Assembly (NCBI RefSeq): GCF_001646655.1 | Contig: NZ_LPZN01000003.1 | Location: forward strand, 186,001-250,000 | DNA: 64,000 bases | Direction: 5' to 3' | Source of the DNA: Rhodococcus gordoniae | Lineage (GTDB): Bacteria > Actinomycetota > Actinomycetes > Mycobacteriales > Mycobacteriaceae | Shown: positions 25,895-34,977 of the stretch, one piece after another | How the letters are laid out: every line of letters begins with the position of its first letter | Position numbering within the stretch: position 1 is the stretch's first letter | Notes under the pieces: generated by a model | Seen by the model: only the letters and a program-made list of their open reading frames with translations | Databases searched by the model: none | Told to the model about the DNA's origin: nothing | Translations under genes and position numbers: made by a program

Positions 25895-26682
25895 GAGCAC
25901 TGATCGTCAACGACGACGGCATCGACAGCCCCGGTCTCGCACTGCTCGCCCGCATCGCCGTCGAAGCGGGATTCGACGTGCAGGTGGCGGCGCCCCATGT
26001 CGAGCGCAGCGGTGCGAGTGCATCGTTGACCGCTCTCCAGGACGAAGGAAAACTCCTGTTGAGCCACCGCCCCCTCGACGGTCTTCCCGACGTGGAATCC
26101 TATGCGGTGGAAGCTTCTCCGGCTCTGATCACCTTCCTCGCCTCGTACGGCGCGTTCGGGACCGCGCCGGACATCGTGTTGTCCGGGATCAACCTGGGCC
26201 CCAACACCGGTCACGCCATCCTGCACTCGGGCACCGTGGGCGCGGCCCTCACCGCGGCGAGCCACGGAGCCCGGGCGGTCGCACTGTCCCTCAACGGCAC
26301 CGCTCCGTCCCAGTGGGAGACGGCCGAACTGGTGGCACGTCGGGCTCTGGAATGGGCGATCGAGAACACCCGTCCTGGTGCGGTGCTGAACGTCAACATC
26401 CCGGACATCCCGGTCGGCGAACTCCGCGGACTGCGCAGTGCTCCGCTCGCCGAGTTCGGTGCCGTCCAGGCGGAGATCGGGGAGGTCGAGAACGACGGCG
26501 ACATCTCACGTGCCGTGCCCGTCACCTTCCGGGCGGTCGAACTCGACGAATCCCACGACAGCGACGCCGTTCTCGTGTGTCGGGGGTGGGCGACCGCCAC
26601 CGTGCTGACGATGCCCTTCGAGGTGGCGGACGCCGACCTCGGCGCTCTGGAGTTCGCCCACTCGGACAGTTCGCAGCAATAG
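25891..26682 (+). CDS. surE: SurE-type 5'/3'-nucleotidase
   Basis: A 263-residue metal-dependent phosphatase acting on nucleoside monophosphates and sometimes short polyphosphate. All active-site segments are present: VNDDGIDSPG (two metal aspartates), ERSGAS (serine) and VLSGINLGPNTG (asparagine). SurE is associated with stationary-phase survival in Escherichia coli. It starts inside the pfkB stop (ATGA) and ends before a strong terminator hairpin. Confidence 0.92.
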   Translation: MRALIVNDDGIDSPGLALLARIAVEAGFDVQVAAPHVERSGASASLTALQDEGKLLLSHRPLDGLPDVESYAVEASPALITFLASYGAFGTAPDIVLSGINLGPNTGHAILHSGTVGAALTAASHGARAVALSLNGTAPSQWETAELVARRALEWAIENTRPGAVLNVNIPDIPVGELRGLRSAPLAEFGAVQAEIGEVENDGDISRAVPVTFRAVELDESHDSDAVLVCRGWATATVLTMPFEVADADLGALEFAHSDSSQQ

Positions 26683-26684
26683 GT

Positions 26685-26725
26685 CCGGATCGCTCGGTCA
26701 CGGAGGCCGTGACCGAGCGATCCGG
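26685..26725. terminator. Strong hairpin after surE
   Basis: Perfect 19-bp stem (26685-26703 with 26707-26725; arm begins CCGGATCGCTCGG) and a 3-base loop, between two convergent genes. Confidence 0.85.
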
Positions 26726-26738
26726 CCCGCGAAAGATG

Positions 26739-27725
26739 TCAGGCCACTGCGGAATTCGACACGAAACCGGAGATCGGCGTCACCACGGGCTTCTCCGCAC
26801 GACCGGCCGATTCCGTCACCGACCGCACGAAGTCACCGGCCTCGGCGATCGCACGCCGGCTCTCGGGAAGACTGTCGGCGAAGATCGGGAACGCGTGCAC
26901 CTGGTGTCGCCACACGTGCAGGTCGCAGTTCACCCCGGCCTCCCGTACGGCCCGCGCCATGGATTCGGCGTCGCTGCGCAGCAATTCGTCGTGGCCGGCG
27001 TGGATCATCACCGGCGGAAGCACACTGAGGTCGTTGTCCAGCGGGCATATCAGCGGTCCGGGTTCCCCGTCGACGGTCAGCCGGGTGTGGGTGCCCTCGA
27101 TGTACCGTACGAGCGACTGCACGGCCGATCCCGGGAACATCGGGCAGGCCGACCGCATGTCGTGTTCGGCGCGCCGATCCGAGTCGAGATCGACGAGCGG
27201 GGAGAGTGCGACGATCCCCGCCGGGCGGGGTAGATCGGACTCCGCGATCGCCAGGGCGGTCATGAATGCCAGATACCCACCGGCGGAATCGCCTGCGATG
27301 ACGATGTCCTCCCCCCGGTAACCCTTCTCGCGCAACCACTCGTAACCGCGTACGGCATCGTCCACCGCATGGGCGATGGGAGCATTCGGCAGCATCCGGT
27401 AGTCGACGCTGAGAACCGCGCCGTCCGCGCGATCCGACAGGCTCACGGCGAGTGAGCGGTGGGTGTTCAGGCCGCACATGAGAAACGCGCCACCGTGCAG
27501 GTACAGCACCGCGCGCTTGGTCGACCGTCCCTCCGCTCGGATCCACTCGGCACTACACGAGCCCAGGTCGACGTTCACGTACTGCGCTCCGGAGGGCTTG
27601 GGGAGCAAGGACGCAGCGCCGTCGACGACCGACAGGGGCCACGCGAGGTCCGGCCGGGCCATCCATGCCCCCACGACCGGCTTCGCGAGTGCACGTACCG
27701 CGCCCCGCACGACCCGCGAGCGCAC
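26739..27725 (-). CDS. Alpha/beta hydrolase, HSL-type esterase
   Basis: A 328-residue esterase of the hormone-sensitive lipase family. The oxyanion HGGAF motif is in YLHGGAFLMCG, the nucleophile elbow is GDSAGGYLAF, and the acid and base lie in IHAGHDELLRSD and WRHQVHAFPIF. The long start at 27794 is unlikely; GTG 27725 with AGGAGG-like sequence (GGAGGTAGC) just upstream and a GGGTAT element at 27751-27756 fits better. The SD spacing is short. The substrate is unknown. Confidence 0.82.
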   Translation of the reverse strand: MRSRVVRGAVRALAKPVVGAWMARPDLAWPLSVVDGAASLLPKPSGAQYVNVDLGSCSAEWIRAEGRSTKRAVLYLHGGAFLMCGLNTHRSLAVSLSDRADGAVLSVDYRMLPNAPIAHAVDDAVRGYEWLREKGYRGEDIVIAGDSAGGYLAFMTALAIAESDLPRPAGIVALSPLVDLDSDRRAEHDMRSACPMFPGSAVQSLVRYIEGTHTRLTVDGEPGPLICPLDNDLSVLPPVMIHAGHDELLRSDAESMARAVREAGVNCDLHVWRHQVHAFPIFADSLPESRRAIAEAGDFVRSVTESAGRAEKPVVTPISGFVSNSAVA

Positions 27726-27750
27726 GCTACCTCCAAGATGGGTGCGGCTG

Positions 27751-27756
27751 ATACCC
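27751..27756 (-). promoter_or_regulatory. GGGTAT -10-like element before the esterase
   Basis: GGGTAT on the minus strand 26-31 bp before GTG 27725, but the -35 position reads GACG, so the match to the GTTT-type promoters is only half. Confidence 0.3.
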
Positions 27757-27948
27757 CCACACTCACCGGCATCGTCGATCTCCGAAGACAGCACTGGAAC
27801 CTCCTGTGGATCACCCCACGAAACTCGTCGATTTCTTTCGCCTTACTCAGCGTGGTACTGCGGTTTACCCACAGTTGTCCGGGATCGAAACACCCGACCG
27901 GGGCGACGAACCGGGAACCCGGTGGGCGACCGTACTCGGGTGAGGCCC

Positions 27949-27974
27949 GTTTACCTGCCCGGGCCGGGAGGTAA
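27949..27974 (+). promoter_or_regulatory. SigF-like promoter, near-leaderless
   Basis: GTTT (27949-27952), 16-bp spacer, AGGTAA (27969-27974), ending 9 bp before ATG 27984. GGGAGG here could instead act as a ribosome site. Confidence 0.4.
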
Positions 27975-27983
27975 CCAGCGCGT

Positions 27984-29510
27984 ATGCCTACCGAGACCAC
28001 GGTGTCCCTGTGGCGGGATCGCGCCCCGCAGACCGCGACGTACGACGACTGGACGACCCGCCGTGAGCGCTACGACGTCGTTGTCGTCGGCGCCGGGATC
28101 ACGGGTACCGTGACAGCTCTGCTTCTCGCGGAGCGCGGACTGCGCGTCGCGGTCGTCGAGGCCCGCGACATCGGGGCCGTGACCACCGGAAACACCACCG
28201 GTAAGGTGAGCGTCCTGCAAGGAACGCGCCTGTCGCAGATCGGCCGCAGGCATTCCGGCGCGATACGCCAGGGTTATGTGGACGGCACTCTCGCGGCGCA
28301 ACGGTGGGTCGTCGACTTCTGCACGCAGCACGGACTCGACTTCGACCGCGCGGACGCCTACACCTACGCGCAGGACCCGTCGAACGCGAGCATGATCGAC
28401 GCGGAGCACCACCACTGCCGCGCCGCCGGACTGCCGGCAGAACGGGTCGGCGAGATCCCCCTCCCCTTCGATGTGGCCGCCGCGGTCATGATCCCCGATC
28501 AGGTCCAGGTCGACCCCATGCCCATCCTGTTCACGGCGGTCGACCGGGCACGCACGACCGGCGCGGAGGTGTTCGTCGGGCGTCGCGTGAAGACCGTGGA
28601 CACCGAGAACGCGGGATGCATCGTCCGGACCGACGACGGCGATGTCCGCGCCGATCGCGTGGTACTCGCGACCGGCATCCCCATCCTGGACCGCGGCGCG
28701 TTCTTCGCCCGCATGGAACCCGACCGCTCGTACTCCATCGCGGTCGAGGTGCCCGGCGGTCCTCCGGAGGGAATGTTCCTGTCCGCCGACAGTCCCACCA
28801 GATCGCTCCGCACCGCCTCCGCGGCGGGCACGTCCGCGTCGGCGGATCGCCTGCTGCTCGTCGGCGGGAACGGGCACGTGGTGGGCCGGCACGATTCGGC
28901 CCGCACCGCCTACGACGACCTGCTGCGATGGAGCCAGCGGACGTTCCCCGGAGCCCGCGAGCTGTACCGCTGGTCGGCGCAGGACTACACGAACATGGAC
29001 AGCCTGCCCGAGGTCGGGCCGATCCTGCCCGGCGCCGACAGGATCTGGGTGGCGACCGGCTTCGGCAAGTGGGGAATGACCGGCGGCGTCGCGGCGGCCC
29101 ACATCATCGCGTCCCGGTTCTCGGAGTCGCCGGATCCCGAGGTCGAGGCGTGGGCTCCTGCCATGGCGGCCTGGCGCACCGAACTGGTGACCGGAGCTCC
29201 CACGGCCGCACGCCTCAACGCCACCGTCGCGCTGCACATGGCGAAGGGCTGGTGGCAGGCCGTGACGTCCTCGGAATCGGAACCCGAGGAAGGACAGGGG
29301 CGGGTGGTGCGCAGCTGCGGACGGCCCGTCGGAATCTCCACGGTCGACGGTCGGACCCACCGCGTGAGCGCGGTCTGCCCGCACCTCGGCGGCATCCTGC
29401 GGTGGAACGACGCAGAGTCGTCATGGGACTGCCCGCTCCACGGCTCCCGGTTCGCCGCCGACGGCGGCCGGTTGGAGGGTCCGGCGACCGGCGACCTCTC
29501 CCCCAGGTGA
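27984..29510 (+). CDS. FAD-dependent oxidoreductase with C-terminal Rieske domain
   Basis: A 508-residue fusion. The N-terminal DadA-like flavin domain starts with VVVGAGITGTVTALLLAERG (about 33-52) and contains GFGKWGMTGGVAAA for flavin binding. The last about 80 residues form a Rieske 2Fe-2S domain: CPHLGG and CPLHGSRF, the C-x-H and C-x2-H pairs, 18 residues apart. Such fusions are found in stress regulons of actinobacteria; the substrate is unknown. It is expected to pass electrons from the flavin to the cluster or the reverse (inference). Confidence 0.88.
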   Translation: MPTETTVSLWRDRAPQTATYDDWTTRRERYDVVVVGAGITGTVTALLLAERGLRVAVVEARDIGAVTTGNTTGKVSVLQGTRLSQIGRRHSGAIRQGYVDGTLAAQRWVVDFCTQHGLDFDRADAYTYAQDPSNASMIDAEHHHCRAAGLPAERVGEIPLPFDVAAAVMIPDQVQVDPMPILFTAVDRARTTGAEVFVGRRVKTVDTENAGCIVRTDDGDVRADRVVLATGIPILDRGAFFARMEPDRSYSIAVEVPGGPPEGMFLSADSPTRSLRTASAAGTSASADRLLLVGGNGHVVGRHDSARTAYDDLLRWSQRTFPGARELYRWSAQDYTNMDSLPEVGPILPGADRIWVATGFGKWGMTGGVAAAHIIASRFSESPDPEVEAWAPAMAAWRTELVTGAPTAARLNATVALHMAKGWWQAVTSSESEPEEGQGRVVRSCGRPVGISTVDGRTHRVSAVCPHLGGILRWNDAESSWDCPLHGSRFAADGGRLEGPATGDLSPR

Positions 29511-29542
29511 AGCCGAGGGTGAAAACGGAGGTGAACGCCCGC

Positions 29543-29568
29543 GTTTGGCTCCCCGACCGGCCGGGTAT
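29543..29568 (+). promoter_or_regulatory. SigF-like promoter of the PfpI/DJ-1 gene
   Basis: GTTT (29543-29546), 16-bp spacer, GGGTAT (29563-29568), 30 bp before the ATG at 29599; AGAAAGGA gives a ribosome site. Exact consensus match. Confidence 0.72.
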
Positions 29569-29598
29569 CCGACCGCACCGAGAAAGGACCACACGACC

Positions 29599-30165
29599 AT
29601 GAATTCCGCCGATGGGGCACGACTGTCCGGACTGACCGTCGCAATTCTCGCGACGAACGGAGTCGAGGAGGTCGAGCTCGTCGAGCCACGCCAGGCACTC
29701 GAGAGCGAGGGCGCCACCGTCCGGCTCGTCTCTATCGAGCAGGGCGAGATCCAGTCCATGGAGAAGGACGTCCACGCCGCGGGGAAGTACACCGTCGATC
29801 GCCTCGTCTCCGAGGTGTCGCCCGGCGACTTCGACGGTCTGGTCCTTCCCGGGGGCACCACGAATCCCGACCACCTGCGGCAGGACGACAGTGCCGTCTC
29901 CTTCGTGCGGGAATTCGTCCTGTCCGGGCGTCCCGTCGGCGTGATCTGTCACGGACCGTGGACGCTCGTCGAGGCCGACGTGGTGCGCGACCGCACGCTC
30001 ACGTCGTATCCGAGCGTGCGGACCGACATCCGCAACGCCGGCGGAAACGTCGTCGATCAGGAGGTGGTCGTCGATCGCAACCTCGTGTCGAGCCGCAATC
30101 CGGGCGACCTGCCGGCCTTCTGCAAGGCTCTGATCGATCTCTTCGCCGCGCGCCGCGCAGGCTGA
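29599..30165 (+). CDS. DJ-1/PfpI family protein
   Basis: A 188-residue DJ-1/PfpI-fold protein. The nucleophile elbow cysteine is in [14 protein letters not shown] (about 114-127) and the fold-typical [17 protein letters not shown] is at the N-terminus. Members are deglycases, chaperones or proteases; the specific activity is not predicted. ATG 29599 is preceded by an AGAAAGGA ribosome site and a perfect GTTT-N16-GGGTAT promoter, so it is a strong stress-regulon candidate. Confidence 0.9.
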   Translation: MNSADGARLSGLTVAILATNGVEEVELVEPRQALESEGATVRLVSIEQGEIQSMEKDVHAAGKYTVDRLVSEVSPGDFDGLVLPGGTTNPDHLRQDDSAVSFVREFVLSGRPVGVICHGPWTLVEADVVRDRTLTSYPSVRTDIRNAGGNVVDQEVVVDRNLVSSRNPGDLPAFCKALIDLFAARRAG

Positions 30166-30184
30166 ATCCCCTTCCGTTCCCGGG

Positions 30185-30205
30185 CTGCGACCACGGAGGT
30201 CGCAG
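30185..30205 (+). terminator. Short hairpin between the DJ-1/PfpI gene and small gene
   Basis: CTGCGACC (30185-30192) and its complement (30198-30205) with a 5-base loop. It may be a weak terminator or a leader hairpin for the next gene. Confidence 0.45.
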
Positions 30206-30239
30206 TCATTCCCCTCTGCCTTCCGAAAGGACCTCGACG

Positions 30240-30386
30240 ATGCTCGAGCAGAACCCCGTTTCCGGCGTTACCATCTCTTCCTCCGCGACCCTCCCCCAGG
30301 GCGTGCGGTTCAGTACCGCAGAGATCAAGAAGCGTATCGACGAGATGTTCGACAACTCGGCGGCGCCCGTGGCGAGCGAGAACTGA
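30240..30386 (+). CDS. Small hypothetical protein (48 aa)
   Basis: A 48-residue soluble protein, MLEQNPVSG then [23 protein letters not shown], ending in an amphipathic helix. It is preceded by GAAAGG 10 bases before ATG 30240. I recognise no family. Its place between the DJ-1/PfpI gene and otsA, inside the stress block, suggests stress expression. Confidence 0.5.
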   Translation: MLEQNPVSGVTISSSATLPQGVRFSTAEIKKRIDEMFDNSAAPVASEN

Positions 30387-30523
30387 CATCTCGGAAACCT
30401 GCTGTCGGAAGGCTCGCATCCGCTGTCGCGGTTTGCGGTACCCGACCCGCCTTGATAGCAAGAAGTGGTCGATTTCGAAATGTGGGGTTGGTTCGCCGTG
30501 AGGCATTGCACGAAGGCGGGATT

Positions 30524-31966
30524 ATGAACGAGCCGCACTCCGACGATTTCGTCGTGGTCGCCAATCGCTTGCCGGTCGATCTGGAGACGCCTGCCGATGG
30601 CAGCCCACCGGTGTGGCGGCGCAGCCCCGGTGGTCTGGTGACCGCGATGGAGACGGTCCTCCGTTCCAGCGGTGGCGCGTGGGTCGGATGGCCCGGCACC
30701 CCCGACGTAGCCCTCGAGCCCTTCGAGGAGGACGGGCTCTCCCTGTATCCGGTCGAGCTGTCCGCCCAGGAAGTGGAAGAGTACTACGAGGGCTTCTCGA
30801 ACGACACCCTGTGGCCTCTCTACCACGATGCACTCATCCCCCCGACTTTCGATCGCCGCTGGTGGCGCACGTATCGCGACGTCAACAAGCGGTTCGCCGA
30901 GGCCGCGGCCCGCGCTGCGGCCCCCGGGGCGACGGTGTGGGTGCACGACTACCAGCTCCAGCTCGTCCCCAGGATGCTGCGCGACCTCCGGCCCGACCTC
31001 ACCATCGGGTTCTTCCTCCACATCCCCTTCCCTCCCACCGAACTCTTCCTGCAGTTGCCGTGGCGCACGGCGATCGTCGACGGTTTGCTCGGCGCCGATC
31101 TGGTCGGCTTCCACCTTCCCGGTGGAGCACAGAACTTCGTCTATCTCGCGAACCGGCTCTTCGGGCTCCCGGCACCGCGCGGAACCTCGTCCGGCGGGAC
31201 GATCGATCTCGGCGACCGGAAGGTTCGTGTCGGCGCCTACCCGATCTCCATCGATTCTGCTCACCTCCGGGATCGCTCGCGCGAGAAGGCCATCCGCGAT
31301 CGTGCTGCGGAGATCCGCAGGGATCTGGGCGATCCGGAGGTCATGCTGCTCGGCGTCGACCGTCTCGACTACACCAAGGGGATCGACGTCCGCCTCGAAG
31401 CACTGCACGAACTCTTCGCCGAAGGCACCCTCGATCCAGAGAAGGTCGTGATGGTGCAGTTGGCCACTCCGAGTCGTGAACGGTTGACGGCGTACGCGCA
31501 ACTCCGCGACCAGGTGGAGCGCGAAGTGGGCCGGATCAACGGCGAGTTCGCACGTCTCGGATCACCGGTGGTCCACTATCTCCACTCCTCGGTCGACCGC
31601 GACGAGTTGCTCGCGATGTACACCGGCGCCGACGTCATGCTCGTCACTCCTCTGCGCGACGGCATGAACCTCGTCGCGAAAGAGTTCATCGCCTGCCACG
31701 GCGACGGTAGCGGCTCGTTGGTCCTCAGCGAATTCGCCGGAGCCGCAGCGGAACTGCGTCGCGCCCTCCTCGTCAATCCGCACGACCTCGAAGGGGTCAA
31801 GCGCGCGATCGTGGAGGCGATCGAGGAGGATCCCGCCGAACGCATGCGGCGCATGAAGACCATGCACGCCCACGTGATGGAGCACGACGTCGCCCGATGG
31901 TCGCGCACTTTCCTCGAGGATCTCCAGGCCGCCTCGGGTGCCCGCGTCGGCGTCTCCGGCAGTTGA
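30524..31966 (+). CDS. otsA: Alpha,alpha-trehalose-phosphate synthase (GT20)
   Basis: Joins UDP- or ADP-glucose with glucose-6-phosphate to trehalose-6-phosphate, precursor of the compatible solute and of mycolate carriers. It has 480 residues. GT20 motifs are [39 protein letters not shown] and [19 protein letters not shown] 30524 follows AAGGCGGGA. No trehalose-6-phosphate phosphatase (otsB) is in the window. It ends at a hairpin. Confidence 0.95.
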   Translation: MNEPHSDDFVVVANRLPVDLETPADGSPPVWRRSPGGLVTAMETVLRSSGGAWVGWPGTPDVALEPFEEDGLSLYPVELSAQEVEEYYEGFSNDTLWPLYHDALIPPTFDRRWWRTYRDVNKRFAEAAARAAAPGATVWVHDYQLQLVPRMLRDLRPDLTIGFFLHIPFPPTELFLQLPWRTAIVDGLLGADLVGFHLPGGAQNFVYLANRLFGLPAPRGTSSGGTIDLGDRKVRVGAYPISIDSAHLRDRSREKAIRDRAAEIRRDLGDPEVMLLGVDRLDYTKGIDVRLEALHELFAEGTLDPEKVVMVQLATPSRERLTAYAQLRDQVEREVGRINGEFARLGSPVVHYLHSSVDRDELLAMYTGADVMLVTPLRDGMNLVAKEFIACHGDGSGSLVLSEFAGAAAELRRALLVNPHDLEGVKRAIVEAIEEDPAERMRRMKTMHAHVMEHDVARWSRTFLEDLQAASGARVGVSGS

Positions 31967-31970
31967 TCGC

Positions 31971-32002
31971 GGTCCCTCTCCGGTGCGTACCGGAGAGGGA
32001 CC
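31971..32002. terminator. Hairpin after otsA
   Basis: Perfect 13-bp stem GGTCCCTCTCCGG (31971-31983) with 31990-32002, 6-base loop, between convergent genes. Confidence 0.8.
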
Positions 32003-32037
32003 CATACCCGGCTCCCGGGCCCGAAGGGTCGCAGGAC

Positions 32038-32235
32038 CTACCGACTCGGCTGCGGCACCTCGCACTCGACCTCGGGGTTGACGCCCGCATAGTTGAGCGG
32101 CCCCGCCACGACCGTGACGGCCACCGTCGCAAGACTGCTGCAGTTCTGGTCCGAGTCGCCGAAGTAGCCGCGCTGACCGGCCGCCACCGCGCCGATGATC
32201 AACCAGACCAGGACCACGAGACTCAACAATCGCAC
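32038..32235 (-). CDS. Small membrane/exported protein
   Basis: A 65-residue protein with an N-terminal hydrophobic helix (LLSLVVLVWLIIGAVAA, about 3-19) followed by a polar domain with two cysteines (QNCSSL and EVECEV) that could form a disulphide outside the membrane. It may be a signal peptide or an anchor. No named family is recognised. A perfect GTTT-N16-GGGTAT promoter lies 50-75 bp upstream. Confidence 0.62.
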   Translation of the reverse strand: MRLLSLVVLVWLIIGAVAAGQRGYFGDSDQNCSSLATVAVTVVAGPLNYAGVNPEVECEVPQPSR

Positions 32236-32284
32236 GATCTCACCTCGATCCGTACCACACGCCGGACCGTCCGGCCGGGTAGCA

Positions 32285-32310
32285 ATACCCGCGACGGAAA
32301 CCGAACAAAC
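32285..32310 (-). promoter_or_regulatory. SigF-like promoter of the 65-residue protein
   Basis: GTTT (32310-32307), 16-bp spacer, GGGTAT (32290-32285). Exact consensus match. Confidence 0.65.
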
Positions 32311-32431
32311 GCACCGAGAACCACGATCCGGTCATACCGGACGTGCCGACGGGATTTCGGAAGGTTCCGGCGTGAATCCCGGACCGAGAGATCGCGTGAT
32401 CGCTTCATGTCCGATTGAGCGGTGCGGTCCG

Positions 32432-32437
32432 GGGTAC
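32432..32437 (+). promoter_or_regulatory. GGGTAC -10-like element
   Basis: GGGTAC 80 bp before the ATG at 32517, without a clear GTTT 16 bp upstream. GGGTAC is an accepted SigF -10 variant, so this is a weak promoter call. Confidence 0.3.
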
Positions 32438-32516
32438 TCGAAGGTGCGAGTCGCACCCGGCGCTGCGGCGGCCCGGTGCGCGCACGTGTGCCTTTCGACG
32501 CGAGGAGAGCCGAACG

Positions 32517-32873
32517 ATGACCCAGGATGTGGAGAAACGCTGGAACGACCCCCGCACGGCCCGTAAGGCGACGGGTTACGCGGTCGGCGTGATCGCAGTG
32601 GCACTCGCGCTCATGGGAGTCGCCATCCTCTGGGGTACGAATTCCGGGCAGGACTGCACGGACGCGGCCTTCGCGGTCTGCACCGATCCCGCCCGCCGGA
32701 TCCTGGTCTTCGGCCCCACCCTCGTCCTGCTGCTCGGCGGACTCGGCGCACTGCTGACGGCCTACCGCACCTGGAAGCGTGGAGGGCGCTGGCCGATCTG
32801 GCAGGGCGCGGGATGGGCGCTTCTGGTCCTGATGGTCGCCTACGCCACCATCTCCGTCCGCGCCGTCATCTGA
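32517..32873 (+). CDS. Three-helix membrane protein
   Basis: A 118-residue membrane protein with three predicted helices (about 20-42, 62-84 and 96-116). Between the first two is a short outer loop with two cysteines (DCTDAAFAVCTD). GAGGAGAG precedes ATG 32517 by 7 bases. No named domain is recognised. Confidence 0.65.
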   Translation: MTQDVEKRWNDPRTARKATGYAVGVIAVALALMGVAILWGTNSGQDCTDAAFAVCTDPARRILVFGPTLVLLLGGLGALLTAYRTWKRGGRWPIWQGAGWALLVLMVAYATISVRAVI

Positions 32874-32972
32874 GTCCGCCCCGCCCCCTCCGAGCACCGG
32901 AGACCACGACTCCCACTGGAACGAACTCGCTGGACAACAGCATATTTCGGTCCACCCCTCCCACCGTGACGG

Positions 32973-32998
32973 GTTTATCCCCCTTCCCGCACGGGAAT
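32973..32998 (+). promoter_or_regulatory. SigF-like promoter, leaderless
   Basis: GTTT (32973-32976), 16-bp spacer, GGGAAT (32993-32998, one mismatch). Transcription would start at or beside the tandem GTG codons at 33005 and 33008. Confidence 0.45.
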
Positions 32999-33007
32999 AC
33001 CGCTGTG

Positions 33008-34258
33008 GTGAAGATCGCGATGGTTGCGGGACAAGTGAATCCCCTGCTCGGTCATGGTGCGCCCGCGAGCGCGCCGCCCGGAGGACTGCATGTCCATCTC
33101 GACGGGCTGTCCTCTGCCCTCTCCGCGGCCGGCCACGAGGTCGTGGTGTACACGCGCCGCGAGGACAGCACCGGTCCCGACCGGATCTCGGCCCCCGGCG
33201 GATACGAGGTGGTGCAGATACCGGCAGGGCCGCTGTCCCCGTTGCATCCTGACGAAACAGCGTCCGCCATGGGTGAATTCGGAACCTTCCTGGATCGGGA
33301 ATGGCGCGTGCGGCCGCCGGACATCACGCACGCCCACTACTGGCTGTCGGGTCTGGCCACCCAGCTCGCCACCCGGTCACTGGGTATTCCCACGGTCCAG
33401 ACGTTCCACTCGCTGGGCACGGTCGAACAACGGATCCGCGAGAAGACTCCGACGGATACACATTCACGGGATCGAATCCGCTTGGAGCGACTCATCGCCC
33501 GAGGCGCGACACGCATGATCGCGACAAGCTCGGACGAAGTCTTCGAACTGGCACGCATGGGGCTTCCGCGCACGCGCACCACGGTGGTCCCGAGCGGAGT
33601 GGACACCGCCCACTACTGCACCGCCGCCGCTCCCGACACCGCCCGGACCCGCCGACATCGGCTCGTCGCCGCAGGCCCTCTCGAACCGGGTTCCGGATTC
33701 GACACCGTCATCGAAGCTCTGGCCGGTGTTCCCGATACCGAACTGATCATCGCCGCAGATCCCGCTCCCGCCCACGTGTCCCGCCGATCCGACGAGCAGG
33801 AGAAGTCCCGTCTCACGAAGCTCGCGCGTGCGCGCGGAGTGCACGGACGCGTTCGGATCCGGCGCGACGTCGGCCGGGACGAGATGCCCGCACTGCTCCG
33901 CTCCGCCGATGCCGTGGTGTCCACCCCCTGGCACGACCCGTCCGGGATGCTCGCGCTGCAGGCGATGGCATGTGGTCGTCCGGTGATCGCGTCGGCCTCC
34001 GGAGGAATGCTCGATACGGTTCTCGACGACGCCACGGGCATCCTTGTGCCCACCCGCTCCCCCGAGGCCGTCGCTGCGGCCGCGCGCCGACTCCTCACCG
34101 ATGCCACGACGCGCGCAACCTTCGGGATCGCCGGACGCGACCGCGTACTGGCCCGATACACCTGGGATCGTGTGGCCGAGGACACCCTTCGAGCCTACGA
34201 GCGGTGCGTACCTGTCCGGCGCACTGCACACCGGACCGCACGGACCGGTGTGCAGTAA
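33008..34258 (+). CDS. GT4-family glycosyltransferase
   Basis: A 416-residue retaining glycosyltransferase with a GT-B fold, like MshA and other GT4 enzymes. Visible are VHLDGLSSALSAAGHEVVVYTRR near the N-terminus, ATRMIATSSDEVFELARMGL, VVPSGVDTAHY, and the nucleotide-sugar site WHDPSGMLALQAMACGRPVIASASGGMLDTV (the E-x7-E equivalent is partly replaced: D/S at the first position). The acceptor is not known. GTG 33008 or 33005 is the start; no ribosome site is visible, consistent with a leaderless mRNA. It ends in a terminator that overlaps the stop. Confidence 0.85.
   Translation: MKIAMVAGQVNPLLGHGAPASAPPGGLHVHLDGLSSALSAAGHEVVVYTRREDSTGPDRISAPGGYEVVQIPAGPLSPLHPDETASAMGEFGTFLDREWRVRPPDITHAHYWLSGLATQLATRSLGIPTVQTFHSLGTVEQRIREKTPTDTHSRDRIRLERLIARGATRMIATSSDEVFELARMGLPRTRTTVVPSGVDTAHYCTAAAPDTARTRRHRLVAAGPLEPGSGFDTVIEALAGVPDTELIIAADPAPAHVSRRSDEQEKSRLTKLARARGVHGRVRIRRDVGRDEMPALLRSADAVVSTPWHDPSGMLALQAMACGRPVIASASGGMLDTVLDDATGILVPTRSPEAVAAAARRLLTDATTRATFGIAGRDRVLARYTWDRVAEDTLRAYERCVPVRRTAHRTARTGVQ
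34223..34256. terminator. Hairpin overlapping the GT4 stop codon
   Basis: 12-bp stem ACTGCACACCGG (34223-34234) with 34245-34256, 10-base loop; the stop TAA ends at 34258. Confidence 0.7.
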
Positions 34259-34282
34259 CGTCCGGTAGGGACGCCGGAACGA

Positions 34283-34789
34283 TCAGCGACGGTGGTCCTG
34301 ATCGTTCCGGTGGGCGCCCGCACGGCCGGCGTCGTCGATCCGGCCCTCACCTGTGGGCACAGCGTTCGGGACCTGGCCCGACGAACCGGCCGTGCGCGGC
34401 GTCGATTCCGCGCGGTGGTCGGCGGACCCGGCACGCTCTGTCGAACGGGGATCCAGCTCTTCCGCCCGGCGACGACGTTCGTCGAGTTCGGCCCGGGCGG
34501 CGTCAGCCGTGTGCCGCTCCTCTTCGGACCGGGCACGCAACCGCTCCGCTTCGGCCGCCTTCGCTTCGGCTTCCGCCGCGGCGCGACGAGCTTCCGCTTC
34601 GGTACGTTCGGCCGACGCGGCTCGCTGCTCGACTCCCGGCCTGTTCTCCTCGACGCTGCGACGCAGCCGCTCGGCTTCGGCGCGCCGACGCTCGGCCCGC
34701 CGGTTGCGGAGCGTCCACACCAGCACCGCCAGCAGCACCAACGCGACGACCACCGCTATCACCAGCAGAATCCAGTCGTTCGTGCTCAT
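34283..34789 (-). CDS. Membrane-anchored coiled-coil protein
   Basis: A 168-residue protein with one N-terminal membrane helix (about 6-27: WILLVIAVVVALVLLAVLVWT) followed by an about 90-residue Glu/Arg/Ala-rich segment predicted to form a coiled coil and an unstructured tail. No enzymatic motif is visible. ATG 34789 follows GAGGAGGTCGAG. Homologues of this shape, in many actinobacteria, are unassigned. A GTTT-N16-GGGAAC element lies upstream. Confidence 0.65.
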   Translation of the reverse strand: MSTNDWILLVIAVVVALVLLAVLVWTLRNRRAERRRAEAERLRRSVEENRPGVEQRAASAERTEAEARRAAAEAEAKAAEAERLRARSEEERHTADAARAELDERRRRAEELDPRSTERAGSADHRAESTPRTAGSSGQVPNAVPTGEGRIDDAGRAGAHRNDQDHRR

Positions 34790-34815
34790 CTCGACCTCCT
34801 CGGGTTCATCAGCGG

Positions 34816-34841
34816 GTTCCCCGGGGTCGAAGCGACGAAAC
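34816..34841 (-). promoter_or_regulatory. SigF-like promoter (one mismatch)
   Basis: GTTT (34841-34838), 16-bp spacer, GGGAAC (34821-34816), before the ATG at 34789. Confidence 0.42.
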
Positions 34842-34977
34842 GGGCAGGTCGAGCCGAACGGCACAGGATGGACCGGCCTCGAACGGAACCGTTGCCGCCC
34901 GGGTGTCCCGAACGGCAACGGTATGGAGGGGCGTGGCGGATTATGGGCCACGCCGTGTGGTCGGCTCTCCCGATCTC

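Noticed and set aside
30431-30460. SigF-like promoter before otsA
   Set aside because: GTTT is present at 30431 but no GGGTA-like hexamer occurs 15-17 bp downstream.
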